Of a DNA stretch of 64,000 bases, positions 46,483-55,805 are shown one piece after another. This DNA comes from UBA4732 sp963823075 (lineage in GTDB: Bacteria; Planctomycetota; Planctomycetia; Gemmatales; Gemmataceae). Made by a program: the position numbers and the translations under genes. Within the stretch, counting starts at the first letter, position 1, and the number at the start of each line of letters is the position of its first letter. The notes below the pieces were generated by a model that was given only the letters and a program-made list of their open reading frames with translations, had not been told where the DNA came from and made no database searches. The DNA lies in NCBI GenBank assembly GCA_963823075.1, contig CAWGKE010000001.1, forward strand, positions 124,001-188,000, given 5' to 3'.

Positions 46483-47358
46483 ATGTTTAATGATACTGAG
46501 ACCAATGCCTGCCGCCGGCTGATCGACCTCGCGCTGGAGGAAGACCTCGGCGCCGAGGGCGACCTGACGAGTCAGGCCATCATCCCGCCGGACCTGCCCG
46601 GCCGGGCCGCCCTCGTCGCGCGATCCGCCGGTGTAGTCGCTGGCCTGCCGGCCGCGCAACAAACCTTCGCTGTCATCGACCCGCAATTGTCGTTTCAGAC
46701 GCTCATCCCCGACGGAACGGCCGTGGCGCCGGGCGCCGTGCTGGCCGTGGTGAGCGGCCGGATGCGCGCCATCCTGACCGGCGAGCGGACGGCGCTGAAT
46801 TTCGTGCAGCGGCTAAGCGGCGTGGCGACGCAGACGGCCAAGTACGTCCAGACCGTGGCCGGGCTGCCGTGCCAGGTGCTGGACACGCGCAAGACGGCAC
46901 CGGGCTGGCGGCTTCTGGAGAAATACGCGGTTCGCTGCGGCGGCGGCCATAACCACCGCATGGGCCTCGGCGACGGCGTCCTCATTAAAGACAACCACCT
47001 CGCCGCGGTCGGCGGCGGCGTCGCGGCCGTGTCGGAGGCCGTGCGCCTGGCCCGCGCTCAATACGGCTCGTGTTTCCCGCTGGAAATCGAGGTGGACGAC
47101 CTGGAGGAGTTCGACGCGGCGCTGGTCGCCCGGCCGGACATCGTATTGCTGGACAACATGAAGCCGGACCTGCTGCGCGAGGCGGTGCGGCGGCGGAACG
47201 CGACGGCGCCGGCCGTCCGGCTGGAGGCGTCCGGCGGCGTGACGCTGGCGACGATCCGGGCGATCGCCGAAACCGGCGTGGACCGCGTCAGCGTCGGCGC
47301 CCTGACGCATTCCGCGGTCGCGCTCGACATCGCCCTGGACTATCAGCATGTTACATGA
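46483..47358 (+). CDS. nadC: Nicotinate-nucleotide pyrophosphorylase (carboxylating)
   Basis: Converts quinolinate and PRPP to nicotinate mononucleotide in NAD synthesis; 291 aa. Signature motifs: EEDLGAEGDLTSQ at the start, ERTALNFVQRLSGVAT, LDTRKTAPGWRLLEKYAVRCGGGHNHRMGLGDGVLIKDNH, EVDDLEEFDAAL, LLDNMKPDLLREAV, LEASGGVTL. Its stop overlaps the birA start by 11 bases, and purQ lies just upstream, so the three are likely one operon. Confidence 0.95.
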   Translation: MFNDTETNACRRLIDLALEEDLGAEGDLTSQAIIPPDLPGRAALVARSAGVVAGLPAAQQTFAVIDPQLSFQTLIPDGTAVAPGAVLAVVSGRMRAILTGERTALNFVQRLSGVATQTAKYVQTVAGLPCQVLDTRKTAPGWRLLEKYAVRCGGGHNHRMGLGDGVLIKDNHLAAVGGGVAAVSEAVRLARAQYGSCFPLEIEVDDLEEFDAALVARPDIVLLDNMKPDLLREAVRRRNATAPAVRLEASGGVTLATIRAIAETGVDRVSVGALTHSAVALDIALDYQHVT

Positions 47359-48124
47359 GGAACAGAGTCTGAATACCCGTCATATCGGCCGTCGCATCCT
47401 GTTCTTCGATTCCGTGGATAGCACGAACAGCGTGGCGGCGGGACTGGCGGACGACCCGGCCAACGACGGCGTGGCCGTGCTGGCGGCGGAGCAGACGGCC
47501 GGGCGCGGCCAGCACGGCCGGCGCTGGCAGTGCCGTCCTGGCGACGGGGTGCTGCTGTCGGTGCTGCTCTTTCCACCGCCGGCCCTGCGCCGGCCGGCGG
47601 TGCTGACCGCGTGGGCCGCGGTCGCCGTGTGCGAGACGGTTCAAGGCCTGACCGGATTGCAGGCCCGCATCAAGTGGCCCAACGATGTGCTGCTGCGCGG
47701 CCGGAAGGTGTGCGGCATCCTCATCGAGCAGGGCCGGGCCGCGGTGGTCGGCGTCGGCCTCAACGTCCGCCAACCCGCGGCGTATTTCGCCGAGGCCGGC
47801 TTGCCGCACGGCGCGTCGCTGGCCCAGTTCACCGACGCCGACCTCGACGCCCATTTGGCGGCCGAGGCGTTGCTGTTCCGCATGGACGAGGAATACGGCC
47901 GGCTGCGCGACGGCGACCTGGCGACGCTGGAGGCGTGCTGGAAGCGGCACATAGGCCTGCTCGGCCGGGAGGTAATCGCCGAGCGCTACGACGGCCCGCG
48001 CTGCCGCGGCCGGTTGCTGGAACTCGGCTTCGATGGAATGCGACTGGAGGGGCCTGGGGCGGCGGCCATGACGCTGGCGCCCGAGAAGGTGCGACAGCTC
48101 GAAGCAGCGGTGGATGAGGCATGA
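47348..48124 (+). CDS. birA: Biotin--[acetyl-CoA-carboxylase] ligase
   Basis: Attaches biotin to carboxyl carrier proteins; 258 aa. The ligase domain is complete: FDSVDSTNSVAAGLA, EQTAGRGQHGRRWQC (biotinyl-AMP loop, with Gln-His in place of the usual Arg/Lys), IKWPNDVLLRGRKVCGILIEQ, and GVGLNVRQ. There is no N-terminal HTH, so it is a monofunctional ligase rather than a biotin repressor. The C-terminal SH3-like part is present (RGRLLELGFDGMRLEG). Confidence 0.93.
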   Translation: MLHEEQSLNTRHIGRRILFFDSVDSTNSVAAGLADDPANDGVAVLAAEQTAGRGQHGRRWQCRPGDGVLLSVLLFPPPALRRPAVLTAWAAVAVCETVQGLTGLQARIKWPNDVLLRGRKVCGILIEQGRAAVVGVGLNVRQPAAYFAEAGLPHGASLAQFTDADLDAHLAAEALLFRMDEEYGRLRDGDLATLEACWKRHIGLLGREVIAERYDGPRCRGRLLELGFDGMRLEGPGAAAMTLAPEKVRQLEAAVDEA

Positions 48125-48249
48125 GCAGAAGGCGGCAAGGCGATTCGCTTCAGCGTTTGGTTCGGCGCCTCGTGCCGCCGTCCGCATCCTCGATCGGGCG
48201 GGGTCGCGGGGCCGTGCGCCGCGAAGCAGGCCTTCGGTGCTAATGCAGG

Positions 48250-49139
48250 ATCAAGCGGCCTTTTGCTCCAGGGGTTCCACTTGCTCGCAGCCGTCCAGGA
48301 GGCGTTGTCCCAGACCAGCAGCAGCGCCTTCTTGCCCTCCGCAGCCAGCTGCTCGCACACCCAGGCCAGGTAGTCCTCGGTGACCTGACTCACCGGCCGA
48401 CCCTCGACGAAACGCAGCAGCATCTGGTCCGTGTCCTGCCGCAGCAAGCCGTAGCAGCACAGCGCCTTGGGGTCCGGATCGGTGCGGTCGGTGTTCCGTT
48501 CCACCAGGCGGAGCGGTTCGGCGCCGGTCCAGGCGCGACAACGCGGCAGGGCGAGGCGGCTCCACCAGGTCTCGTCCTGGAAACCCAAGACCCAGTCCGG
48601 GTGACTCTCGACCAGACGGATCAAGCGATCGCGGGCTTCTTTCTTTCGCGCGTAGGCCGGGTCGGGGCTGGTGATCCAGTGCTTGCGCACCGCCAGCCGA
48701 TGTTCAGGCGTTTCAGGGCCAGGCGAACGGCTTCGCCGCTGAGTCGCCGGGGGGTCCAGCCCTTGCCGTGGCAGACCTCGGCGAGCAGCTCCAGGGTCCA
48801 CAGGCCGGTGGGTTTGCCGAACAGACGGGGACTGTGATGCAGCAGGTCCTTCAGGGCGTCGGCGTGGCGTTGGTCCAGGAACGGCCGGGCCGAATGCGGC
48901 CGAGAGGATTTCTCCTGGAGACAGTCCAGTCCCTCGCGCCGGAAGGCGTGCAGGGCGTAGTGAACGGTGCGGGCGGCGCAGCCCAAGTTGCGGGCGATCT
49001 GCGGCGGCCGCAGACCGGCGGCGCTGGCCAGGAGAATCTGGCAACGGCGGACGGTAAAGGCGTCGGCGGCGCGCCGCCCCGCCTGCAACCGCAGCCGTTC
49101 GGCGGCGCTGAGCGTGCGAACAAAGATGGGTGGTTTCAT
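48250..49139 (-). mobile_element. IS630-family transposase remnant (truncated and frameshifted)
   Basis: The start MKPPIFVRTLSAAERLRLQA is followed by the IS630 helix-turn-helix (LRPPQIARNLGCAARTVHYALHAFRREGLDC) and a linker. Near 48690 the frame shifts, resuming with KHWITSPDPAYARKKEARDR and the DDE domain: first Asp in LGFQDETWW and second Asp in LLVWDNASW. The third acidic residue (NPIE-type) and about 80 C-terminal residues are missing: the similarity ends near 48270 where unrelated sequence begins. No matching terminal inverted repeats were found. The element cannot be active. Confidence 0.8.
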
Positions 49140-49218
49140 ACCTCATTGTTCGCTTCCAGCTGCGCACAGGCAAGACCTTGCTTGGCCCTGCACTAGGGGC
49201 CGCATGGCGCCGGGACTT

Positions 49219-49260
49219 TCTCTTTCTTCTCTCCGCGCTCTCTGCGTTCTCTGCGGTGAA
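49219..49260. repeat. Single arm of the family B repeat
   Basis: TCTCTTTCTTCTCTCCGCGC followed by TCTCTGCGTTCTCTGCGGTG matches the right arm of the family B repeats. The left arm is absent on the other side, where the IS630 remnant begins, so the repeat was probably broken by an insertion or deletion. Confidence 0.7.
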
Positions 49261-49261
49261 G

Positions 49262-50845
49262 CTATTTGCGTTCCCGGCCGCCGAAGTCCATTTCTTCGCA
49301 CATCCGTTCCAGCGCCTCACGGGCGAGCTGGGCCACGTCCGCGTCCTCGGCGTCGGCCAGGTGATCGAGGTCGGGCCACAGCAGCGTAAGGCCCTCGACG
49401 GCTATGGCCTGGATGGCCTCGTGGATGCGGTGCGGATCTTCGCTGGTCAAGGTCTGCCGGAACCACTGCAGCGCCTGGCGTTCGCCGAGGCGGGCCAGGG
49501 CGGCGCGGGCCGCGTGCCGCACGTCGGGGCTGCCGTCGCGCCGCGCCTCCTGCAAGGTCAGCAACACCGGCCGGCGCTGCATCGGCTCCCACCAGCCCAA
49601 GCTGCTCAGCGCGGCGGCGCGGTAAGTCGGGTCCCAGTCGCGCGCCGCCGCCAGCAGAAAATCTTCCGTCAGCTTGCCGGGACAGGCCCGCAAGGCCCGC
49701 AGGAGCGATCGATAAGGGAAGTCCGGCGGGACGGACGGCCGCTGCGGCGGCAGGGCGGAGCGGCGGCACCGGCCGCGGCGCGCCACCGCCACGTGCTGGA
49801 GAGCCAGGTCGCGCAGGACCGGCCCCGTGCGCGGATCGGCGGACCAGACGAGACTTTCCATCGCCAGCTCGGCGAGCGGGAAGCGCGGCTGGGCCAGCAG
49901 GAGCAACACGACCGGCGCCGTCTCGCGCGCAGGTCGATCAGGGCCAGCAACAGCTCGCGCTGCTCCAGAACCGCCGACCGTGGCAGGCCGGCCCGCAGCG
50001 CGGCCGGCGCCTCGGCCAGGTACTCCGCCAGCGCCGGTTCCAGCGCTGCCATGCGCGACATCTGCCAGCTGAACGCCTCCTGCTCGGACGCCTCCCCCGC
50101 CAGAACCGTCTCAGCGTGGGGCGCGCCGCAGCACGCGCAGCGCCTCGACGAAGACGCGCACGACCAGCGGATCGACTGCGCGGTCGCGGCAGTCCCAGAG
50201 CGTTTCGACCATCTCGCCGACGCGGGCCTCGGCCACCAACGTCGGCTGGACGCCGAAGCGCAGTCCCTCCAAGGCGCGGTGCAGCACCCGAAGGGCGGCG
50301 CGGCCGAGTGGCGTGTTGGTCTGACGCAGGTAGCCGGCGAAACCGAGGAAGCAGATGGTTTCGGCGGCGAAGAAGTGGCCCAGCGGCAGCTCGGCGGCCG
50401 ATTCGGCGCAGCGCAGCAGATGCGGCAGGCTCTGGGAGCGGTTGAGCGTGCGAAGCCCGTTGGCCAGGTCGATCCAGTACCACGCCTGTTCGAGGGCGTC
50501 GTCGGTCAGCCGGCGCTGGAGCTGACGCTCCAGAATGCGTCCGGCGTCGTCGGTGCCGATCTCGGCCAGGGCGCGGACCTGCACGACGTACTGCATCCCG
50601 GCGCGCAGACTGGCCTCGACGACGGCCACCTCGCCGCGTTCCAGCAGGTCGCGGAAGCGGGCCTTGGCCGACTCCACCGCCGCCTCGCTCAACTGGACGC
50701 CCTGGTAGATGTCGATGTGCTGCCGGCTGATCGGCGACAATTCCTCGCGGAAAAGCTGACGACGACGCCAGTGGCGGACGAGCAAAATGAACGTCGCCGC
50801 CATCAGCATCGGCAGGATCACGGCCAGGATCAACACGGCGTGCAT
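49262..50845 (-). CDS. Membrane-anchored HEAT-like repeat protein (two frameshifts)
   Basis: About 527 aa after joining three frames. One N-terminal span (LILAVILPMLMAATFILLV) is followed by helical repeats: LLERGEVAVVEASLRAGMQY, AAALSSLGWWEP, PDVRHAARAALARLGER, typical of HEAT/PBS-type repeats. Shifts occur near 50113 (to HAETVLAGEASEQEAFSWQM) and near 49935 (to ETAPVVLLLLAQPRFPLAEL). The C-terminus is REALERMCEEMDFGGRERK. No catalytic motif is seen; a scaffold role is inferred. Last gene of the minus-strand block. Confidence 0.6.
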
Positions 50846-50901
50846 TTCCTTCGTCCCGCGGCGTCATCCGCTCCCGGCGAGCGGCCCGGCCGTTCGCCCC
50901 T

Positions 50902-52177
50902 TCACTCGCCCCGCACCTGCCCATCCCCGTGGACCACGTATTTGTAGCTCGTCAATTCTAACAAACCACAAGGGCCGCGCGCGTGAAATTTATCCGTGCT
51001 GATTCCGATTTCCGCGCCGAGGCCCAGTTCGCCGCCGTCGTTGAAGCGCGTGCTGGCGTTGACCATCACGGCCGACGAATCGACGGCCGCCGTGAAACGC
51101 CGCGCCGCCGTCAGGTCGTTGGTCACGATCGCATCGGTGTGGCCCGATCCGTAATGATTGATGTGGGCGATCGCTTGTTCCAGTCCTTCCACGACCTTGA
51201 CGGACAGGATCAGATCGAGATATTCCGCCGCGTAATCCTCCTCTGACGCGGCGACGGCGTCCGTTACGAGCCGGCGTGTGATGGGACAGCCCCGAACCTC
51301 GACGCCGCGCCGCCGCAGGGCGGAAATCGCCCGCGGCAGGAAGGCCGGCGCCGCGGCTTCATCGACCAGCAGGCCCTCCACGGCATTGCAAACGCCGGGT
51401 CGCTGACACTTGCCGTTCACCACGATCCGCTCCGCCATGTCCAGGTCGGCGCTCTTCTCAACATAGACATGGCAGTTGCCCTTGTAGTGCTTCAGCACCG
51501 GCATCCGCGCCTCCTCGGCCACGCGGCGAATCAGGCCCTCGCCGCCGCGCGGAACGGCCAGGTCGATCCACTCCTTCAGCCGGAGGAAGTGGCCCACGGC
51601 CGCCCGGTCCGGCGTCTCGACGAGTTGCACGGCGTCGGCCGGCAGCCCGGCGTCGTGCAAACTGTCGGCGAGAATGCGATGAAGCGCGATGTTGGAACGC
51701 AGCGCCTCACGGCCGCCGCGGAGGATGACGGCGTTGCCGCTCTTGACGCACAGGCCGGCCGCGTCCACCGTCACATTGGGCCGCGATTCGTAGATGAAGA
51801 AGATCACGCCCAGCGGGCAACCGACTTTGTGGACCTCCAATCCATTGGGCCGCACCGTGCTGGACCGGACCTGCCCCACCGGGTCCGGCTGCGCCGCCAC
51901 CTCGCGCAGCCCGTCGGCAGCCGCGCAGCCGCGCCGGCGTCAGCCGCAGCCGGTCCACCTGCGCGGCGCCCAGGCCGGCCTGCGCCGCGCCGGCCACGTC
52001 CATTTCGTTGGCAGCCAGCAGCTCGGCGGTGCGCGCTTCGAGCGCCGTCGCCGCGGCGCGTAGCCAGGCGTTCTTACGGGCGCCAGGGACGATAGCCAGC
52101 GCCCGCGAGGCCGCCCGGGCGCGGCGAGCCAGGTCGGTGCAATAGGCGGAGAGGTCGGGCGCGGCGGGTAGGTTCAT
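50902..52177 (-). CDS. proA: Glutamate-5-semialdehyde dehydrogenase (frameshifted)
   Basis: NADPH-dependent reduction of glutamyl-5-phosphate in proline synthesis; about 424 aa after joining. The first frame gives the N-terminus (AYCTDLARRARAASRALAIV) and shifts near 51920, then LREVAAQPDPVGQVRSSTVR and GVIFFIYESRPNVTVDAAGL follow. The catalytic cysteine is in RPGVCNAVEGLLVD; FNDGGELGLGAEIGISTDKFHARGP is the standard C-terminal motif. No proB is adjacent. It lies 13 bp after cdaR in the same direction, which is unusual. Confidence 0.9.
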
Positions 52178-52190
52178 GGCTCCGTCTCGG

Positions 52191-53192
52191 TCACGGCGGC
52201 GAACTGCGGAAGCCCTTGGGGATGAAGTCCGCCGGCTGCAGGTTGAAGGTGACGATGCGCGGCTGGTCGTCCACCAGTTGAAAATCCCTTTGCAGGAATT
52301 GTACTTGAAGCGGCTCGTGATTGCTGCCCGATTCGTAGTGGCCGTGGGTCAAGTCGATGAAGGCGAACACCTTCGGGTCTTCGCCCTGCTTCGGTCCCGT
52401 GACAGTGAGCGCGAGGTGACTGTCGCGGTCGTTGAAGAACTCCGGCCGCAGCGTGAAATCGGGCGGGCAAAGGAAGTGGATCGGCACATCGTGCAGGATG
52501 CGCTGCTCGCGCGCCTGGGCCGGCGCCTTGATTGTCACCTTGCCAGGGTCGGCCCGGACGGGCAAGCCGTCCATTTCCTGGACGAGGGCGATGCGACCGA
52601 CGGCCACGGCGTCTGCGGGCGCGTCGGCCGGCCGCGTCGGCAGCACCGATGGGACCGTCGGGATGGACCGATGGTTGTCGAACACTTCCTGCGGCGCCGT
52701 GACGCGGACCACCTGGGGGTCGATCATTACCGGCCCCGGCGGCTCTTCCTGGAGCGGGTCGAACGTGACGGGCAGCTCGCGCGTCACCAGATGGCGGACG
52801 GTGACGGGGATGTGGGTGCGCCCTTCGGAGACGATGGGCGTGACGCCGGGCGGCGCGTACACCTGGGACGCTTCGACGTGGACCGTGTCGGAGTAGCGGG
52901 CCTGGTTGCGCCGCTCCTCGGGGATGGATAGAACGACGTCGATGTGCAGTTCATTGCGCTGGACCTCGCCGCGCAACTCATTGATGCGGTCGGCGGGGCC
53001 GCTGAAGGAGACGACGGCCTGGGCGGGGCCGTTGACCTCCAGGCTGTAGTGGTCGGCGTCCGCCTGGGCGAGGCTGATCTGCACCGGGAGGGTGACGTTG
53101 TCGAGAATCTCCTGATCGCGGCTGCGGGCGTACAGCCACACCAGCAGAGCCAGACTCAGAGCGACCAGGGAGGAGAGAATGCGATCGATCAT
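52191..53192 (-). CDS. cdaR: YbbR-like domain protein, CdaR-type partner of CdaA
   Basis: A 333-aa protein with one N-terminal membrane anchor (ILSSLVALSLALLVWLYA) and an extracytoplasmic part made of YbbR-like repeats (DNVTLPVQISLAQADAD, VVSFSGPADRINELRGEVQR, VTRELPVTFDPLQEEPPGPV). In Firmicutes, CdaR binds and modulates the diadenylate cyclase CdaA; here it directly follows cdaA, with a family A hairpin in the 85-bp gap. GGAGAG lies 6 bases before ATG 53192. Confidence 0.85.
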   Translation of the reverse strand: MIDRILSSLVALSLALLVWLYARSRDQEILDNVTLPVQISLAQADADHYSLEVNGPAQAVVSFSGPADRINELRGEVQRNELHIDVVLSIPEERRNQARYSDTVHVEASQVYAPPGVTPIVSEGRTHIPVTVRHLVTRELPVTFDPLQEEPPGPVMIDPQVVRVTAPQEVFDNHRSIPTVPSVLPTRPADAPADAVAVGRIALVQEMDGLPVRADPGKVTIKAPAQAREQRILHDVPIHFLCPPDFTLRPEFFNDRDSHLALTVTGPKQGEDPKVFAFIDLTHGHYESGSNHEPLQVQFLQRDFQLVDDQPRIVTFNLQPADFIPKGFRSSPP

Positions 53193-53211
53193 GAGCACTC
53201 TCCGGGGATTC

Positions 53212-53270
53212 TCGGAGCCGCGACCGTCAGGGAGCGGTCTTCTCTCCGCTCCCTGACGGTCGCGGCTCCG
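53212..53270. repeat. Inverted repeat, family A (copy 3), between cdaA and cdaR
   Basis: Left arm 53212-53236 and right arm 53246-53270 pair perfectly over 25 bases. The variable position reads GTCAGGG on the left and CCCTGAC on the right, compensating the changes seen at 15163 and 58041. It lies inside what looks like an operon, where a terminator would not be expected. Confidence 0.9.
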
Positions 53271-53277
53271 CAATGAG

Positions 53278-54116
53278 TTACGCCGCCGATTTCTGAATGC
53301 CGCTCCCGGATCGCTTGGCGGCGTCGGACTGCTGTTCGCGGTCGCGGAGCAGCGACGCCAGGCGCCGCGACAGGTTCTCGCGCGGCACCGGCTCCAGCCG
53401 GCCGCCGACCGCCACGGAGATGCGCCCCGTCTCCTCGCTGACCACCAGCAGCACGGCGTCGGTTTCCTCGCTGAGTCCCAGCGCCGCCCGATGGCGCATG
53501 CCCATGTGAACGCCCGGCCCTTCCGGCGGCTGACTGAGCGGCAGCTGGCAGGCGGCGGCGGCAAGGCGGCCGGAGCAGAGGACGACCGCTCCGTCGTGCA
53601 GCGGACTGCGCTTCGAGAAATCGCGCGCAGCAGCGCCGGCGACGCCTCGGCGTCGATGACCTCGCCGGTGTGGACGTAGGTACTCAGCGCCATCTCGCGC
53701 TCGACGGCGATCAGGGCTCCGACGCACTCGCGCGACAGGGCCGCGGCGGCGTCGGCCAGCTTGTCGGCTACCGGGTGCTGCGGGTCGTGGCCGAACAGCC
53801 GCCAGACGCGGTAGCGGCCCAGCACCATCAGGCCGCGGCGCAATTCCGGCTGGAAAATTACCACGAGGCCGATCAAAAAAGTCGTCAGCAGATAGTCGAG
53901 GACGTTGCCGAGGATGGTGAGGTCGAAGCTGACGACGACGACCTGGACGACGAGGAAGAGGGCGACGACGATGAGACCGAGGCCGCGCACCAGGCCGGCG
54001 CCGCGCGTCTTGCCCAGCAAACGCAGGGCGACGAAGATCACCAGGGCGAGGATGCCGATCGACACCAGATCGCGCACGCCCACGGATTGGTACAGCTGGG
54101 TCAGGCGTTCCTGCAA
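53278..54116 (-). CDS. cdaA: Diadenylate cyclase CdaA (frameshifted)
   Basis: Membrane-bound synthase of the second messenger c-di-AMP; about 279 aa. Three N-terminal spans (LVSIGILALVIFVALRLLG; LGLIVVALFLVVQVVVVSF; LGNVLDYLLTTFLIGLVVIF) precede the DAC domain. The active-site motifs DGA (SPLHDGAVVL) and RHR (GMRHRAALGLSEETD, then VLLVVSEETGRISV) are present once the frame is corrected near 53627, where one T appears to be missing from a T run (ARAI-FSKRSPLHDG). Order cdaA-cdaR matches the known pairing. folP lies 25 bp upstream in the same direction. Confidence 0.9.
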
Positions 54117-54141
54117 CGGTCGGCCTCCCTACCTAAACGGA

Positions 54142-54999
54142 TTACCGCAATCGTTCCTTCAGCGCCTGAAACACGCGCACGGCGTCGCGGGTTTCGGCCA
54201 CGTCGTGGACGCGGACCACCTGGGCCGCGCCGCAGGCCAGTGCATGGCAGACCGCCGCGACGGAAGCGGCCAGGCGTTCCGCGACCGGCCGGTCGAGGAG
54301 CTTGCCGAGGAATCCCTTGCGGGAGACTCCCAGGCAAACCGGCCGGCCGAGGCGCTGCAATTCAGCGAGACGGGCCAACAGCTCCAGGTTGTGTTCGGCC
54401 GTCTTGCCGAAGCCGACGCCGGGGTCGAGCACCACCCGCGCCCCTGCTATACCGACATCCGCCGCCGCCTGCAACCTCGCCTCCAGGAACCGGCCGACCT
54501 CCGCTGTCACGTCGCCGTAAACGGGGTTCGCCTGCATGGTTGGGGGCGTTCCCTGCATGTGCATGAGAACGACGCCGGCCCCGGAATCGCGCACCACGGC
54601 GGCCATGTCCGGGTCGCCGAGCAGCGCCGTCACGTCGTTGACGACATGGGCGCCGGCCGCCAAAGCCTGACGAGCCGTCTCCGCTTTGCAGGTGTCCACG
54701 GACAGGGGGACCGTCGTGCGTTCGGCCAGCTCGCGCACGACGGGGACGACGCGACGCAGCTCCTCGTCGAGGTCGATGGGCTGGGCGCCGGGTCGGGTGG
54801 ATTCGCCGCCGACGTCGAGGAGGTCCGCGCCCTGTCGGACCAGCTCCAGACCGTGGGCCACGGCGGCGGCGGTCGCGGCGAAGCGGCCGCCATCGGAGAA
54901 GCTGTCGGGGGTGACGTTGACGATTCCCATGACGAGGGCCGCCCGCCCCGGGTGCAAGACCCGGTCGCGGAGGCGCCACTCGTCGCGGCCGTCGGACAT
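54142..54999 (-). CDS. folP: Dihydropteroate synthase
   Basis: Joins p-aminobenzoate with hydroxymethyl-dihydropterin in folate synthesis; 285 aa. Standard motifs: GIVNVTPDSFSDGGRF near residue 25, DLLDVGGESTRPGA, VPLSVDTCKAETARQALAAG, VNDVTAL, LMHMQGTP, VLDPGVGFGKT and GVSRKGFLGKLL. Gene spacing (6 bp after the lptE-like gene, 25 bp before cdaA) supports co-transcription. Confidence 0.96.
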   Translation of the reverse strand: MSDGRDEWRLRDRVLHPGRAALVMGIVNVTPDSFSDGGRFAATAAAVAHGLELVRQGADLLDVGGESTRPGAQPIDLDEELRRVVPVVRELAERTTVPLSVDTCKAETARQALAAGAHVVNDVTALLGDPDMAAVVRDSGAGVVLMHMQGTPPTMQANPVYGDVTAEVGRFLEARLQAAADVGIAGARVVLDPGVGFGKTAEHNLELLARLAELQRLGRPVCLGVSRKGFLGKLLDRPVAERLAASVAAVCHALACGAAQVVRVHDVAETRDAVRVFQALKERLR

Positions 55000-55005
55000 G
55001 GCGGA

Positions 55006-55770
55006 CTACCAGGGCTTTTCCATCATCGAAATGATCTGCACCGCGAGGCGATCGACGTTCTGCTGCTCGGCCGTCGTCAGCGACTGGCCGATTTCGGGAA
55101 TGAAATCCCCGGTGGACGCGATGAGGATTTTACCCGACGCCGGGACGGGCAACGGCTTGCCGTCCGGCCCGAGCAGAGGCTTGCCGTCCGGTCCGAGCAA
55201 CGGAGCGGCGGCCGGCGTCGCCGCGGCGGCGATCGCGCCCGGCGCCGTCGGCGCGGAAATCGCGCCCGACGGCACGAGGCCGGGCATGCCGCCGATCGGC
55301 GCCGCGCCCGGCAGCGCCGGCAGCGCCGGGCCGGACGTGCCAGGCGTCCGCCGGGTCGGGTCGGACAGAATCTCGCCGGTTCGCAGGTTGCGCCAGACCA
55401 CCTCGACGGCCATGTCCGTCTCTTGCTCGCGCACCTCGCCAAGCGGGTTGACGTTGAGCGTGCCCTTGGTGATCGTGAGGATGGTGCCGCTCAACTCCGT
55501 ATCTGCGTCCTGGTCGGGGCCGACCACTTTGTACGGCGTTTTCTGTTCGATCTCGCGCACCACCGCGCGGGTCAGGTCGAACTCCAGGCCGCGGGCGAAG
55601 GTGCGGTTCTGGAAGATCGGCACGCGGACGGTGTGGATGCTGCAATCGTAGAGGGCGCCCTGCCCGACCTGATAGCCGAAGAGGCTGCAGCCCCGCTCGG
55701 ATTCGCACGACGGCAGCGCGAGGACGGCGGCCGCACAGGCCAGCAGCGCCAACCGGGATATCGCCTTCAT
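55006..55770 (-). CDS. LptE-like outer membrane lipoprotein
   Basis: A 254-aa lipoprotein with signal peptide and lipobox (LALPSCES). The middle shows the LptE pattern: HTVRVPIFQNRTFARGLEFDLTRAVVREIEQ and TELSGTILTITKGTL. In Gram-negative bacteria LptE plugs the LptD barrel that places LPS at the surface. The last 80 residues are a Pro/Gly/Ala-rich, partly duplicated stretch (LLGPDGKPLLGPDGKPLP). Placed between a BamD-like gene and folP, consistent with envelope assembly. Confidence 0.78.
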   Translation of the reverse strand: MKAISRLALLACAAAVLALPSCESERGCSLFGYQVGQGALYDCSIHTVRVPIFQNRTFARGLEFDLTRAVVREIEQKTPYKVVGPDQDADTELSGTILTITKGTLNVNPLGEVREQETDMAVEVVWRNLRTGEILSDPTRRTPGTSGPALPALPGAAPIGGMPGLVPSGAISAPTAPGAIAAAATPAAAPLLGPDGKPLLGPDGKPLPVPASGKILIASTGDFIPEIGQSLTTAEQQNVDRLAVQIISMMEKPW

Positions 55771-55805
55771 GCCTCGTCTCCGTGTCTCGCCCACGCGCTT
55801 CGCCG

